A stretch of DNA of 57,372 nucleotides from Chromera velia (lineage: Eukaryota; Sar; Chromeraceae), in assembly GCA_018398765.1 (NCBI GenBank), contig JAHBMJ010002559.1, forward strand, positions 1 to 57,372, written 5' to 3'. The notes beneath the pieces were generated by a model, which was not told the origin of the DNA, did not search any database, and saw only the letters and a program-made list of their open reading frames with translations. Positions 20,563 through 33,550 of the stretch are shown here, one piece after another (positions within the stretch are counted from its first letter, which is position 1; every line of letters begins with the position of its first letter). Both the position numbers and the translations under genes were made by a program.

Positions 20563-22366
20563 GTTTGTATTTCATACTCAAAAAAAAAATTTTAAAACCT
20601 AAAACTTCATCATTTTAAAAGTTTTTCGATTAATGTATAGATATTTAAATCTAGGTTTAAATATTTTTAACTAGGTTTTTAAAGGTGAAAGAAAATGAAA
20701 AAACTTATAATTAAGTGAGACCTTCTCAGTTGTAAATTAAGTTTTAAAGTCATAAAAGCTTTAAAGTAAGTTTTTAAGGTTGGGCTTCAAGCTTAATATG
20801 AAAATAATTTTACAGATTGTTAATCATTGTATATCTATCTTTTGAACCTTTTAGTGAACGTTAGAGAAGCTTCAAGTTCAGAAACGTAAGTTCAATTTGA
20901 AGTGCATCCAAGTTATATACGCTGTGTATGCACAACAGGTAATCCAGTCCGTCTGTCTTAGCAACACCTCCACTTGAGGCAAAGGCGTAAGACATCGATC
21001 GACCGGTTCATTCTTTTCTTTCATAAAGTATTTTTTTTGAGTCCCCAATCAAGCACACATGCATGCATGCATGCGAACGGGTCTTCCAACACCCAGCACC
21101 CACTTGAACGTGCACACGTGCTGTTTTTTGATATCATTCAGATGACCTCAAGGGTCGACCATGACTGTGTAAGATGCACGCAAAGCAGGTCACAGTACAC
21201 GTATGCAGACTGACACATGTAGACTCCCACGAACATGCCTCCCCAACGTCCATGTGCACTGTACCATACAAATTAAGCATTTCATCAAAGTTTTGCATTC
21301 CCCTGGCAACGTACAAAGCTTGCACTCACAGAGCGTCTCTCCTCAAGCAATCGAAAAAGAATGCAACGCCAACACACCAACTGAATCGATCAGCAAAAAG
21401 ATTGTGTTGAGTTCTTTCACGTCTTTCTCCTGCCATCCTTGATTTTTTCCTCAAGCTCTTCTACCTTCCTCCAAACTTGTTCCTCTATTTCATCACCCCC
21501 TCAAATCAATTCGGTACGTTATCCCCCCCATTCCTGAATTCCTTCTTTCTTTTTCACTTCTATATCGCCCAAATTCACCCTCCTTCAAAGCCGGTCTACT
21601 GTCAACCCCCAAGTTCTCCCTCCCTCTCTCACCCCCAGAACTCATTCCACTTGCTTACCATTCATCCCCGGCACTCCTGATGCCCGCCTGGTTCGTCTCT
21701 TGCGCGTGCAGGTGTTGACATAAATAAAATTTTGTTCGTTCAAATTTTCGCTTGTCAGTCCCCGGCAGTCTAATGAAAAGACGCATGACATCACTCCCAC
21801 CCCCAAATCGCCAGACACGCCAGCAAAGGCAAAAGTAAAAAAAGAACGAGATTGAACCTCAAGACCCACATGGCCGATCCCCGTCACAGAAACACACCAC
21901 GACTTCTCCTCCCCCAGCCAGTGTCTCCGATTTCCTACAACAGCAGAAAGGAAGGACGAGCAGGTGAGAAGCGAACGAGAAGCCCAAACTTCTGCTGACG
22001 GCCTATCAAACCAGGATCAAACAACAGAGGGGAGGGTAGAAAAAGAAAGACAAGACAAGACAAGAGAAGACGATGAGCGAGAGAATTGTAGCAAATAACG
22101 CGGGGTAGGGGAAGGATGGTACTGAAGGGAGAAACTAGAACCAAACACAAAGCATTGCCGTCTGTCTGTCTGTCAGTTTTAACGCTGCTTCCATTCAACT
22201 CATGTCTGTCTGTATGCGTGACTTTCTTTCTTCACACAAGAAAGACCTCCGACCCTCACCCCCTTTCTCTCTTTTATGGCTTCTGCTGCAGAGTGAGTGA
22301 GTTTAAGAGCAGGGAAAGCAAAGAAGGACCAAGGCACCCCCAACCACCCGACTGGCAGGAGGAACT

Positions 22367-22393
22367 CAGACAGACAGACAGACAGACAGAAAA

Positions 22394-22424
<31 letters not shown>
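22367..22424. repeat. (CAGA)n microsatellite
   Basis: Two blocks of tandem caga units with caaa interruptions. Confidence 0.9.
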
Positions 22425-23978
22425 CAACACAGGCGCAGAGACAGACAAACAGACGCTCAGGCAGACATATGAAGATAAAGATGGAGGGTAAGACAGTAGA
22501 GTAGAAGAAGGTACAATGAGAAAGGAGCGGCAAAGCTCTGGTCTCTTTCTTTTTCTTGTCGATTCCTTTCCTTCCTTCACTCTCCTCTGATCAGGACCAG
22601 GTAGATCGAGGGAGGGAGGGAGGGAGGCTACCTGCATCATGTGCCCCTCCTGCCTTTCCCTTGCTTCCTGTCAGTCACGGTGTCCACCTGCCTGCATGTA
22701 GTTGACCTAGGAGAGGGTCTGCCTCGACCACCTCCTTAGTTACTGTAGCTGCTCTTCATGCATGGTCTCTCTCCTCCCTCATCCGTGAGCCAGAACGTTC
22801 TCTTTCAGTTCAAGCTTCAGAGAGAACGTGAAGAAGTCAATCTGCTCATTTCTTACCCTTTTATTACATCCTCTCACTTGAGGCTGCGGATCCTCTTCCT
22901 GAATGCTTGTCGGTGCGGTTCGTCGAGTGCTGGATGGATCCTACACTCACTCACTCTCTCATTCTTCGATCCTTCCGATGATCGACTTCTCTCGTTCCTT
23001 CTTCCTCTCTTTGAAAGCTTTAGTGAAAGATCTTCTTTTTGTTTCTTCCTGCGGATTTTCCTTCCTCTCTTTCCTTCCTTCCTCCCTCCCTGTCTGTCCC
23101 TCGATCCTCTCGAAGGAACCCCGAGCCTTCACCATTCACCCTCTGGTGCCTCCCTCCCTCCCTCCCTCGCTCTTCATCCACAGTAAGTATCTGACTGACT
23201 GACTGACTGACTGAGAGACAGACAGACACAACCCTTCACGGAGAGACGACCAACCGGACTCAATCGTCAGTGAAGGCAGACAGACAGGTGCACATGAGAG
23301 AGAATGAGGGGGGTTGAGGACATGAGTGAGTGAGGGGAGGGAACCGAGCTAGACGAAAAGTGAAGAAGGCGACAGACGAAGACAAGATAAGAGACGGGCA
23401 ATGAAGAGTTCGTTGCCACCAAGACCGAGAGAGAGAGACAATCAGGAAGGATGTCTAGTCGAAGTCGACCTGTCATGTATCAAAGAAAGAACTCTGTGGA
23501 TGAGGTGAAGAAGTGGAACGAGAGGAAGGACAGACAGCAAGGGGGAATATTCTGGAAGAAGAATCCGACTGATGAGGCCAGGTGCATTCATTCAACCGCC
23601 GAAGTGAAGGACAAGAAAAGATGAGCTGCCATCTTTCTCATCAGAATTAAACACATCTCCTTCCCACTTTTCTGAAAGGAAGTCTGCACTTCTTTCGTTC
23701 TTTGTCTATTCATTGCTGTCCCGCACCACCAATTTGGCCCTTTTCTTTCATCGCAACTCATTAAATCGTCCGTTTGTTCCTTCCACCTTTGCATCATCAT
23801 CCAAACAAACAACAGACAACAAAGAAACAAGCCCCGTTACGCTTCACCGTGTATCAGAAAAAGACCAGCAAATTGCAGAATACGAAAAATGAAAGAAAAA
23901 GATCGGAGGAAAATTTCAGTCCCTCCCTGCACGACTTTCCTTCCCTTTCCTCCCCCTGCCCACGACTGATCAATCACC

Positions 23979-23979
<1 letters not shown>

Positions 23980-24018
<39 letters not shown>

Positions 24019-24024
24019 AACAGA
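23980..24024. repeat. (CAGA)n microsatellite
   Basis: About nine caga units followed by caaa units. Confidence 0.9.
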
Positions 24025-24241
24025 AAGACTCCATTGCGTTAAGAAAGGCACAAGCAGACGCAAGACACATGAGCAATGGACTCCCCAAGAAAAGAACCAC
24101 AAGAGAGACAAAGAGAGTGAAAGAGAAAGAAAGAAAACACAGAAAGAAGTGAAGAGCAACGAAAGAACAGAAGAGAAAAGAAAGAGTAACAAGAGCTTCG
24201 CCCTCCCGACCCTCTCCCCCCTCCCTTCCACCATGACAATC

Positions 24242-26033
24242 CTATACCTCCAGCCCGCTCGTTCTGCTTCTCAACCATGACTCCTCTTCAAGGCACCTAG
24301 CGTCAAAGCGGGCTGCAGTTGCTTCGTCCAAGAAAAGCTGGAGGCTGAACGCAGAAGCGCCAGCCTGGGTGCTGTGAGGGGGCACTGACCGTGTCCGATT
24401 TCTCTTCCGTCTTGAATGTTGCATGTCACTGAACGCTCGATGCAGCAGACGGGTGCCGCTCGGGTCCCCTCCCACAGCTCTGTCGGCGGGGGGCAAAGGA
24501 GACGGCCAAAGAGACGGACCCACTCCTCCATCCTGCCACCGCCCAAAAGGGTCAAAGGGGGTACAGGGGGACGGAGAGGGAGACTGCGTAGTCTGCCACC
24601 GCGAGTTGCTTCGATAACTCGAAGCAAGCGTCAGATGCCGTAAAGGCAACTCAAGCGCCGAGGCTGTCTGGCGACACGCGGAAGGCAGACCCCCCTGAGA
24701 GACCGACAGACCCCTTCCCTCCCCTCGTGTCCCCGTTTGTGTGGGCACAGTTGTGATTGCAGTGAGATGGGGCAGATTTTGTCTCGGAGAACCGACTGAT
24801 GGAGACGGCTTTCCATCTCCTCCCCCCCTTCTCTGCTCAGGTTGAAATCGGACTGCGCGGGATCCCTGCCTATCTCTCTGCTCCCTTTCCCTTGCTTCCT
24901 CATTTCCCCCCCCTGTCGTTCCTTCTCTTCTTCCCCCCCTCTGGGAAGGTGTCGGGGTCGGATGAGGGCGTATGAAGAGCCCTGCACCCGATTTCTCTCT
25001 CTCCCCCTCAACATGGACAGTGGGAGAGCCCTCCAGACAGACTGAAGCAGAAGCAGCCGCATCAGCAGCAGCTGCCACCTGCTCCAAGTATTTCGAGGGG
25101 GGCTCCGTCATGTGACGTATCGCTGCCTCACGCTGCGGTGTGGCAGGGGGGTGGAAGTTGAGTGCAGGCAGGGGGCCTTCTACCAGGTCCTCAAAATGTC
25201 CAAACACCAAACCGTCACCCTCCCCCCCCACTGCTAGAGGGCTACCACCCCCATCATCGAGAGACGAACTAGAACGAGCAAACCCCCCCCCACATGAGGG
25301 GCGTCTAAGCTTAGGTCGCTTCTCAGCCCTCCCCCATTCCCTAGACGCACAGGCCATAGAGACCAGAATACCCTGGCTGTCGGGTTTCTGCCCCAAAGCT
25401 GCTCTCCTCTCTGACGCATCTCTCTGCATCCTCACTGCCGAGAGATCGACCAGCAGTTGCAGTGCAGTCACACACCGAAGAGAAGGATCGCTTCCACCCA
25501 CCCCGACCCCGCTTGGGTCCTTTGAGGACGAGGGCTTGCCGGAGTCCCCCCCCTTCGCTAGAGACAGAACTGCCCCTGAGGCAGAGACAGGAGAAGGAAT
25601 CCCCCCGTCCCCTTCTCTGCGTGTGTTTGCAGAGGTGGCAGAGGAGGAGGCCGACACCGCCAGGGACCTCAAGCGTCGCTGTTGGAATGCCTCCAGCTCT
25701 TCCCCGATGGCCTGAGAGAAAGGAGATGCAAATCAAATCATGCAACAGAGGCATGTAGGCAATTTTAAGAGTGAAAAGCAGAACGATTCGTGTACATTTT
25801 TGGAAGACCCAAAGCTTCAGTATCAGAACGGCAACGCGAACGAGGAAGGAAACGCAAGGTCAAAGACAGCGATAGCCATTCCTTCTTTCTTGGCAGAAAG
25901 ACAGTGCCAAGAAAATGAGGCAACGAATTCAGCAGGCACCGGAAAGGCAAAAAAGTTTCAAAATGAAATCAGGGGGGCAGACACAACACACGCACTCACA
26001 CATACACACACACGCACACACACACGCACACAC

Positions 26034-26076
<43 letters not shown>

Positions 26077-29000
26077 TACACACACGCACACACGCACACA
26101 CACACACACATACACACACGCACACCCACGCTCACACAAAGAGGGAGAGAATCAAGGTGAGAGAAAGGAGGACACTTTTATCCACTTTCTTCTTTTCTTT
26201 TTCCTTTCATTCTCTTCAATCACTCTCAAAGCGGATGGTCGGACGGACAGATAAGTAGAAGGTAGAGAGAGAGAGAGAGAGAGATAGAGGCCCCATGCAC
26301 TCAACTTCCCTCCATCATCCCCCTCACGTTTGCGGGGAGATGAAGACTTTCACTGACCTCCCATCGCTTTGCGTTCTTCAGCAGCTGCTCAACGCAATTT
26401 GCATGCACCTCGAGACCCATTCTCTTCTTTGGTGTGCTTTCCGCATGCCCCCCATTCTCCCTCTCCGCCCCTCTGCGCCTTGACAAAGGCGAATCCCCCC
26501 TGTCACTGCTACTCCCATCCCCAACTGCCGCCGCACCGTTAAGCCTAGGGGAAGGCATCGCGTCGGCAGCCGGAATTGCACCCCGGGGGGTGTCCTTGCG
26601 CAGCACTCGCTGTTGGAAGGCCCGGACCCCGGTTGCGGCACAAAGGGCCCCGGCAGCTACAGAAGCGGCCGTTTGGCTATGGGGGAAGCTGCGGGATTTG
26701 GTCTTTGCCTCCATTCGCTCAACCAACGCGACTTCCTTGAAAACTTCGAGACACACCACCCGGAGGAAGCCGGCCTGACTCCGGGCAACCTCCAGATGCT
26801 TCCTTCGATCACAAAGGGGCCCGATGGGTATGCCTAATGCTTTCTCACTGTCCCCCTGAGCGAAGAACTCTTCGGTCACAGCAAGCGAATACAGGTAGTG
26901 CTGGTGCCATGTTTTGGCGGCATGACCGATGTCTGCTGCTTTGATACACAACAGGGCCGTGGTCATCTGGTCGTCTTTTCGGGCGAGGGCAAAATCGGGG
27001 TCCTGCCTGGTCATACGGAATTTGGATAGCGACTCAAAGTGACGAGACATGTCCGTTTCTAGAATCAATTTGATAACGTTCGAACGGAAAGTTTTTGTCT
27101 CCTCCTTCGAGAGATTTCGAAGGATGTCACATCTGTCCTGTGCCAGGGACTGGAAAGTGACGGCTGAGTGCATATTCTCCAGAATAGCGGCGTCGTTGTA
27201 GAGGATGGAGAGGTCACTTCGAGCGTTGATGAGGAATGAGGCATTTCGGCCGGGGTGGCCGACATCATGGCACAACGTGGCGACAATCAGACTGAGCTCT
27301 TCAACGGCAGTCAATCGGGCAAGGAGACCGACTGTGCGTGCAAGCCACAGAGTGGAGTGGCACACTTCGGCCCCGTGCTGTGCGTTGTGGTAGGGGTTCG
27401 GGAGGTATTTGCTCTGCACGTCTGCCAGGAAGGCAACGGTGGGACCTGCAGGGATCCTCAAGGGAGAGGACTGGAAGGGCGAGAGGGCATGCACACCCGC
27501 GTACACGAGCGGATTGTTGTTCGTCTGACGGGTGATCTCGAAAAAGTCGGCGTTCCTGCAAGCACATACACACATCGATCGATCATGATCTCTCTTTACG
27601 TGTCAATGCAGTGTTTCGTCTCCTGGGGGATTCATTCCAAATCGCTTCCAACAAAAAGTGGAGACCGAACAAACAGTCAAGATTCATGAGAGTCAACCGG
27701 TGGCAAGACGTGCGTGAAGCAAAAAGTGAAACAGAAGCGCAAATGCGGAGAGGCGAGGGAAGAGAGAAAGGCAGAACAAAGAACCAACCAACGAACGAAC
27801 GAACCAGTTAATGCCGATTTGCCCATCGAGAAGATGTCGTGCGTGGTTGAGTAGCATCGGGTGTAGAATGGTCAGGCAGTCTGCCGTCTTTCCCTTTCCC
27901 TTCCCCACTGCACTACTGCTGTCCCCCGATCCGACCGGTAGCCCCCCTGCTGCTGCTTTGATGACTGCGGGAGAGAGACCGTCGGGTCGCAGCAGTCGTC
28001 TCGCTGCGGAGGAACTGCTCTCCCTCTCCCTCTCCCCCCACGAAAACTCCAACATGCTGCGGGTGAAATTTTGGGCGATGAAGGACTTTGTTGACTCGAG
28101 CAACTCAGGTTCCGTATCCCCCCCCTCCTGCCCTCCCCCCGCAGTGTCCCCGGGAAAGGGAAGAAACCCACTCGAATGTCTAGACCTAGGTCGACCGGAT
28201 GACCCCCCTCTTTCAAGGAAGGCCCCAATCCCGAAAGTCGACTTTCTAGTCGCCATCGTACCTGTGCCCCCATTTGTTCGTGTTCCCCCTCCCCCCCCCC
28301 CNCCCCCCCCGCTCTCATCTGCAACCCCACGGTCACCCTCTGTATCCACCGTCAACCCAAACTGGGACGCTGCCTGTCGGGTGCCAATGTGAACTGCAGC
28401 ATTGACATCGACACGGAGGAGTGTGTCGATCCTCGACAGTTGCCGAGCTGCCATCCGAATCCCATCAATGGAGGCAGACAATTTCTTGCTCAGATCCTGA
28501 TTTGCCCCCCCTGATTTGGACAGTTGGTCAGATACTTGCCCGATGTTCTTCTCGGCCTTTTGGAGGGAGTCAAACAACATCTCGACAGTTGTAAACGCAT
28601 ACGGAGAAGCGTTGGGGGTCGAGGCAAAAGACCCACTTCTCATCCCACGCAGCTCTGCTGGTGAGATCAGCAAACTCGAGTTGTTGTCGCTCGATGACTC
28701 ACGAAGCTGCAGAAACGTCAACCTCATCTCCCTCTCCACCACCCACCGACACGCGATTGTTAGACAGTTAATCAGAAACGTCAAAATGGTCGAGGTTGCC
28801 ACCGACCACCGTCCTTCGGGTGATCCCAGGAACGCGTTTGTGATGCTGAACGTAACTGACGGTACAAACGTCAGGATAGACACCACAAAGAAACGGATTG
28901 GAAGAAAAATGCAGATCGACAAAACCAACGCCACCAACCCCAAAAGAAGAGAAGTATCTGCAAAGTCCTCCTGCTTCCACAAATCTTCTGCCTTTGATTC

Positions 29001-29614
29001 AGGATTCACAATCATTGTCACTCTCCAACGATCACAAAGCAAAGTCGTGATCACTGTCAGCGCTACCACCCCCCCGACTACCAAATACTCGATGTGCGGC
29101 ACGCAGGGTCGGCATCGAGAAGCCACTGCAAGAATGGCAAAGATGCAAATCACTGCGAGGCAACCCATCAGGTACACGACGCGCACCATGTCCGGATAGG
29201 CAAACTGCTCAAACCCGGTTGTGATCAGGCATTCTACAATGACTGCGGCGGTGCCTACAATAGACAGCCACAGAGTGTTCTTTGCAACATCTTCCTGCAA
29301 GCAAAGGTGGAACACGGGAGGGACACGATTCAAAACAGAGAGATTGACCCAAGGGAAGCTTGTGGCGAGAGTGGCAAGTAACCGACCTGGATCAAATTTG
29401 AGTAGTGCTTTTCGTGCGTAGGATCCCGAAAGACAAGCCACACAGGGTTGAAGGGGGGTCTCTTTCGCGGCTTTGAGCCACCACCTTCACGCGGGGCAAC
29501 AGAGGCACCATTGGATCTTGCGAAGGCTTCCCCTCCCTCTTCTTCTTGTAAAGAGGGAAGAGGAAGAACTTGGGCTTCCTCACCCACCATTCCAGGAGGT
29601 CGCCTCAACATCAT
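24242..29614 (-). CDS. Membrane-anchored 3',5'-cyclic nucleotide phosphodiesterase, class I
   Basis: Four exons join in phase: 29614-29387, 29294-27805, 27555-26358, 25711-24242, giving 1461 residues from ATG to TAG. Residues 80-290 hold about six membrane helices (for example [37 protein letters not shown]). A Ser/Gly-rich linker follows, then the PDE catalytic domain at about 573-870. The metal-binding set is complete: [11 protein letters not shown] (His633), [11 protein letters not shown] (His669, Asp670) and [12 protein letters not shown] (Asp781). The family hydrolyses cAMP or cGMP to the 5' monophosphate; specificity cannot be read here. The 489-residue last exon is Ser/Pro-rich with no known domain. 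TM-anchored PDEs of this form are known in apicomplexans. One N lies in a poly-C run in exon 2 (28302), so a small length error there is possible. Confidence 0.88.
25984..26140. repeat. (CA)n microsatellite in a phosphodiesterase intron
   Basis: Long ca run with cg interruptions between exons 3 and 4; (TG)n in the sense strand. Confidence 0.9.
28302..28302. other. Ambiguous base in a poly-C run
   Basis: A single N in about 20 C residues, inside phosphodiesterase exon 2 (sense strand poly-Gly). Homopolymer length is unreliable here. Confidence 0.95.
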
Positions 29615-30313
29615 GTATGGGTAGGTAAGTCGCACAAGTAAACAGACAGACAAACAGGGCGATCAATCACTGACGCCCCAACACGAAACGAAGAAAAGCC
29701 TGACAACCGACAAAAGACTGCAGTCCTGCAGAACAGCGGCCCACGCGGAGAACTGTGCCACCGCTATTTCAGCACCTCGTCCCCGAGCATCGCGCACCAC
29801 TGCAGCACTAGTGGACCGAAAGTCGTTTGACAACCCAAACACACTGTCAGTCGGTCAACTGGAGAGTCAGAGTGGTTAATCAGTGGGACGTTCCAGTCTC
29901 CATGGAGTCCTCGAGGAATATTCGAGGAACTGCATGAAAACGTAGGCCGCGCTGCCGGGGTCCAATGGGCCCGCACATGCAGTGCGCTGTTTGAGACATT
30001 TGGGCCGGACCCCGGCATGCATACCGCCAATTACCGCCATCATACTGCCGTAAAATCGCGCCAAAAATTCAGACTGATGTGTTGTTTTCCTCCAACCTTG
30101 TCAATCTCACGGCCAGTCGAACTCTAAGTTCCGACTCTTCATGAACGTCCTCGTGCAAACTCGAGTCTGTACTTGGTTGCGCACCTCGGTGGTCAATTCA
30201 GTTACTGCGCTGTGGCTGTCCTGCCATTCTCAAGCTTCACTTGGAACGAGACTCAATCAGGCAGCTCGACCAAACGTTTTTCTGCAAGCTCTTTTCAAAA
30301 GCCCTCAGCGAAG
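29615..30313. promoter_or_regulatory. Shared upstream region of divergent genes
   Basis: 699 bases separate the start codons of the phosphodiesterase (minus) and PIH1 (plus) genes, so both promoters must lie here or further into transcribed sequence. I see no clear TATA box. Confidence 0.5.
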
Positions 30314-31594
30314 ATGGACGAACTATTTAAGTCTATCGGGGCCGCAGATCCCCAGTTGAAACGGCAGCTGAACAGTTTTTGGAATCAACTGGACGAGTTG
30401 AGTGAGAGGGATGAGGAGGGGTACAAGAAGGTGATGAACAATGCGATGAAAGAGATGACTGCCGATATGTATAAGCAGGAAGGTGTGAAAACAGATCCCT
30501 GTTTCTGCATTGAGACCTCCCTTCTCATTGCCCCCATCTCAAGTGGGTCTACGCGTTTCTGTGAGAAGAAGCAGACGCACGTACAACACGAAGCCGCAGA
30601 GTGGTGGTCTGACTTGGTCATCAATGTCTGCACCACTGAGAAAGTCATGGCACCTGTTGAGGTGGATGAAAAGCGAAATGCCGCCTCAGAGGACGAGCTC
30701 ATGAATGCAGAGCTGGTCTGGAGCCTTGGTAAAAGGCGCGAGAAGGAAGTGAAAGGAAAGAAGCGAATCTATTGGGACATAGGGGTCCATCCTTTGGTTG
30801 GTTCTGTCTGCAAGAAGAATTTCGCCTACAAATCCCTTGTCAGCACCCTGCTTCTCTTTGAGGTTGCCGCCTGGGAAAACCATCAACACCAGCAGACGGA
30901 TGTGAAAGAACAGATGGCCGCCTTGCCGGGGTCGGATGGCAGGGTGTCGGTCGAGGCCGCCCTTCGACTGAAGGACCACAAAAATCAACAAAGCCGCGTC
31001 TTCCCGACAACCTCCATTTCCATGAAACCCTCACCTCCCGAGTTCCCTTCCTGCAAGTACAAGGGGAGCACGAAGACAGAACTGCTCCTCGTCTCCTCTG
31101 AAAGCTCCCCAGGGGAAGGGAAGGGAGTTGCGTGGCTAGAGATAGCGGGAAAGAAAATGATGCAGACCACCGCTCTTCTAGAGAGACAGGGTTTGAGAAA
31201 GCGCCCCACCCCATCGACTGCAGGTGGAGCAACATCAGCCAGTGCCAAACCGTCCGTGGCAGTCCATTCTGTGCCACTGCGACAGGAGGCGGGGGAGAAG
31301 GGGAAGGAAAAGAAAGTTGAGGCAGCCAGACCCCCTGGTTCCACCCCAGCAGCTGAGGTCATTATTCCCTCCCGCCCGGGTCTTTCTGCAGAAGATGTCG
31401 ATGACGATTTCCTCATCTGTCCCTCTGGCAAAAAGGGATCGGGATCCAAGCCGGTCGGGGAGGAGGGAGGAGAGCAGAAAGAGAAGGAGAAAGGGCAAGA
31501 GGCCTCTCTTGACTCGCTGATGTCCCGACTTCGAACTTCTCCCGCTCCCCCCACCCGAGCAGGGGGGATGCCTCTCATTCAAGAGCTTGATTGA
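30314..31594 (+). CDS. PIH1-domain protein (HSP90 co-chaperone / dynein assembly type)
   Basis: A single-exon frame of 426 residues starting at ATG 30314 (MDELFKSIGAADPQLKRQL); the frame is open further upstream but has no ATG there. Residues about 50-200 match the PIH1 pattern: an N-terminal CFCIETSLL, DLVINVCTTEKVMAPV, a YWDIGVHPLVG block and FAYKSLVSTLLLFEVA. The rest is low-complexity and acidic/basic, with SAEDVDDDFLICPSG and a C-terminal DSLMSRLRTSPAP. PIH1 proteins work with HSP90 and R2TP-type complexes in assembling RNA polymerase, snoRNP or axonemal dynein; which one applies is not decidable by eye. No intron is needed, unlike its neighbours. Confidence 0.68.
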   Translation: MDELFKSIGAADPQLKRQLNSFWNQLDELSERDEEGYKKVMNNAMKEMTADMYKQEGVKTDPCFCIETSLLIAPISSGSTRFCEKKQTHVQHEAAEWWSDLVINVCTTEKVMAPVEVDEKRNAASEDELMNAELVWSLGKRREKEVKGKKRIYWDIGVHPLVGSVCKKNFAYKSLVSTLLLFEVAAWENHQHQQTDVKEQMAALPGSDGRVSVEAALRLKDHKNQQSRVFPTTSISMKPSPPEFPSCKYKGSTKTELLLVSSESSPGEGKGVAWLEIAGKKMMQTTALLERQGLRKRPTPSTAGGATSASAKPSVAVHSVPLRQEAGEKGKEKKVEAARPPGSTPAAEVIIPSRPGLSAEDVDDDFLICPSGKKGSGSKPVGEEGGEQKEKEKGQEASLDSLMSRLRTSPAPPTRAGGMPLIQELD

Positions 31595-33550
31595 TGGAGC
31601 GACACTCTGCTGATTCCCGGCTGGTTTGTTTGTCATGCTTTTCATGATTTCATGCAGGTGTGAAAATAAATTTGGAGTGTCTTAAACAATCCTAGAAACA
31701 ATCTGAAAGCCTAGCTGAAACTTAGCCTGAAAGCACAGCAGCTCAAGCAATGTCTGACAGTAAGTCTAGCAGTAGGTCTGACAGTATATGTCAACGTCTC
31801 ACTATGAGTCAGATCGATACCCCACTGTGATTAGTAGTGCATGAGTTAAGCCAGCAACTTAATTATGTTTTAAATTAAAACTAGAATTAAAATTACTGAG
31901 ATTATTACTCATGCATACGTTATTAAGCTAAATATAATACGGCGGCGACCTCTAAAAGACAAAACCTAGGATAAAACGGTGATAGTGCTCAAAAACACCA
32001 ATAAATCACTGATCACGTTATCACTTATACACTTCTGGAACAACACTATTTTTGGAGTATATAGTACATATAATAATGTAATCTGAAGTTGTAACGTTGT
32101 AAACTCATCAAAGTTGATCAAACTAATTCTAACAGCTTGACACTGAGCTTATTTATCATACTAATTGTTATAACTTTGTCTACTATATATGCAGCTTACA
32201 GAAAATTATAGAGAAAATTACTACCAATATTTTGCTTTGCCGCTATAGCTTTGACGAGTAGTTTGCCACACTACTTACCACGAAAGGATACCGGCATGTA
32301 CCGATCAAAATTCTAGCTGGCCAAAGTTAGTACCGAGTTTTGAACTTAGTGTTGTACAACCGCAGTAAAAGTACATCAGTCATCTGACTGTTTTCATATG
32401 ATATTGATCAAGTGATGCGATATTTGGAGGAAACCTGGGAATAAGAGGATAAATCATTTAGCTAAGACCATTGCATGGGCTTCCGATCAAGTCGATCAGG
32501 AAGAATGAAACGGAAACACGCGGGTTACACGACCCACCCCTCCATCCTTACATGCCTGTGTGTACACATATGAATGAGTCAGTGAGTGAGTGTGCAGTGA
32601 GTGAATGTGAATGTGAATGTGAATGTGAACGTGGACGTGTGTGTGTGTGTGTGTGTGTACAATTCATCACTCACCGCGTTTACGGAAACCTCTTCGTTCG
32701 CAACGTTTCCTCACGTCTCCATCCACTTTTTCTCCAGCCCCTCCCTTTGAAACTTGGTTCGGCTCTGCTATTTTCGTAGCTTTTTTTCATCACTGCACTT
32801 TGAATCCATCACTTTAAAAAAGAGTGTTTCATTCGTTTGTTCTGTGACACAGAGATGGAGACAAGACACACAGAAATAGAAGGGACTCTCATGATACTGA
32901 CACATTCTCAATACTGCCGTGGTGTGACAAAAAAGAGACGACAAGAAGTGCATTGAATGAACGACAGCCTTCCTGAGAAGAGAGACAAAGAAACATTCGA
33001 CTGACGATAGAGCAAGTGACCCCCCCCCCCACACCCCAAGGCGCACCGTTCCCCCCGCTTAGATGCTGATTAGGCCGAGCCACTGAGCACCCATCGATTT
33101 TGTGGATTCATACGTTGGGACTCATACACATCTCCCTGCTGTTTTTGGATCAACTGACAGAAAGGAGCGGAAGACGAATGGATGGAAGGTCCATTGACAC
33201 ACAGAGCCGGCCCCGGTTTCCAGTTTCCTTCCCTCTCCTCTCGGTGGTCTCTCGACATGCACGGAACGAAATGAGAGGCCAGCGGCAAGCAACAAATGGA
33301 GTCAAGCCGCAAGCCGGGAGAACAGAAAGAGATAGATAGACACCGACAAGCTCCTTGTGAGCTTCTTCTGTGCATGGTGAGAGAAACAGCCAGCAAGAAC
33401 TTCTGGACGACGGAATATGCCCGGCGCCTTCTTTTTGACAGAGAGGTTCAAGAAAAACTGACCCTCCCAGCCACTCCCGCCCCTCATCCTCTCCTTTCCT
33501 CAAGATTCCATCTCCCTCCATCTCCCTCTGTCTTTCTGTTCCTCAAAAGA
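31595..33550. other. Gene-free stretch between convergent genes
   Basis: 31640-32460 is AT-rich with short direct repeats (gtctgacagta twice, near 31750 and 31778). 32570-32660 holds gagt, gaatgt and gt repeats. 33000-33550 is mixed and probably 3' UTR of the minus-strand gene ending at 33551. No exon is supported. Confidence 0.5.

Larger units (their letters stand above)
20563..24241. other. Gene-free stretch between the retrotransposon and the phosphodiesterase gene
   Basis: 20563-20930 is AT-rich with poly-A/T patches. 21000-24241 is of mixed composition with caga, ctga and pyrimidine-rich blocks. I find no exon with supported borders. The last part (about 23800-24241) is probably the 3' UTR of the phosphodiesterase gene. 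Confidence 0.5.
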
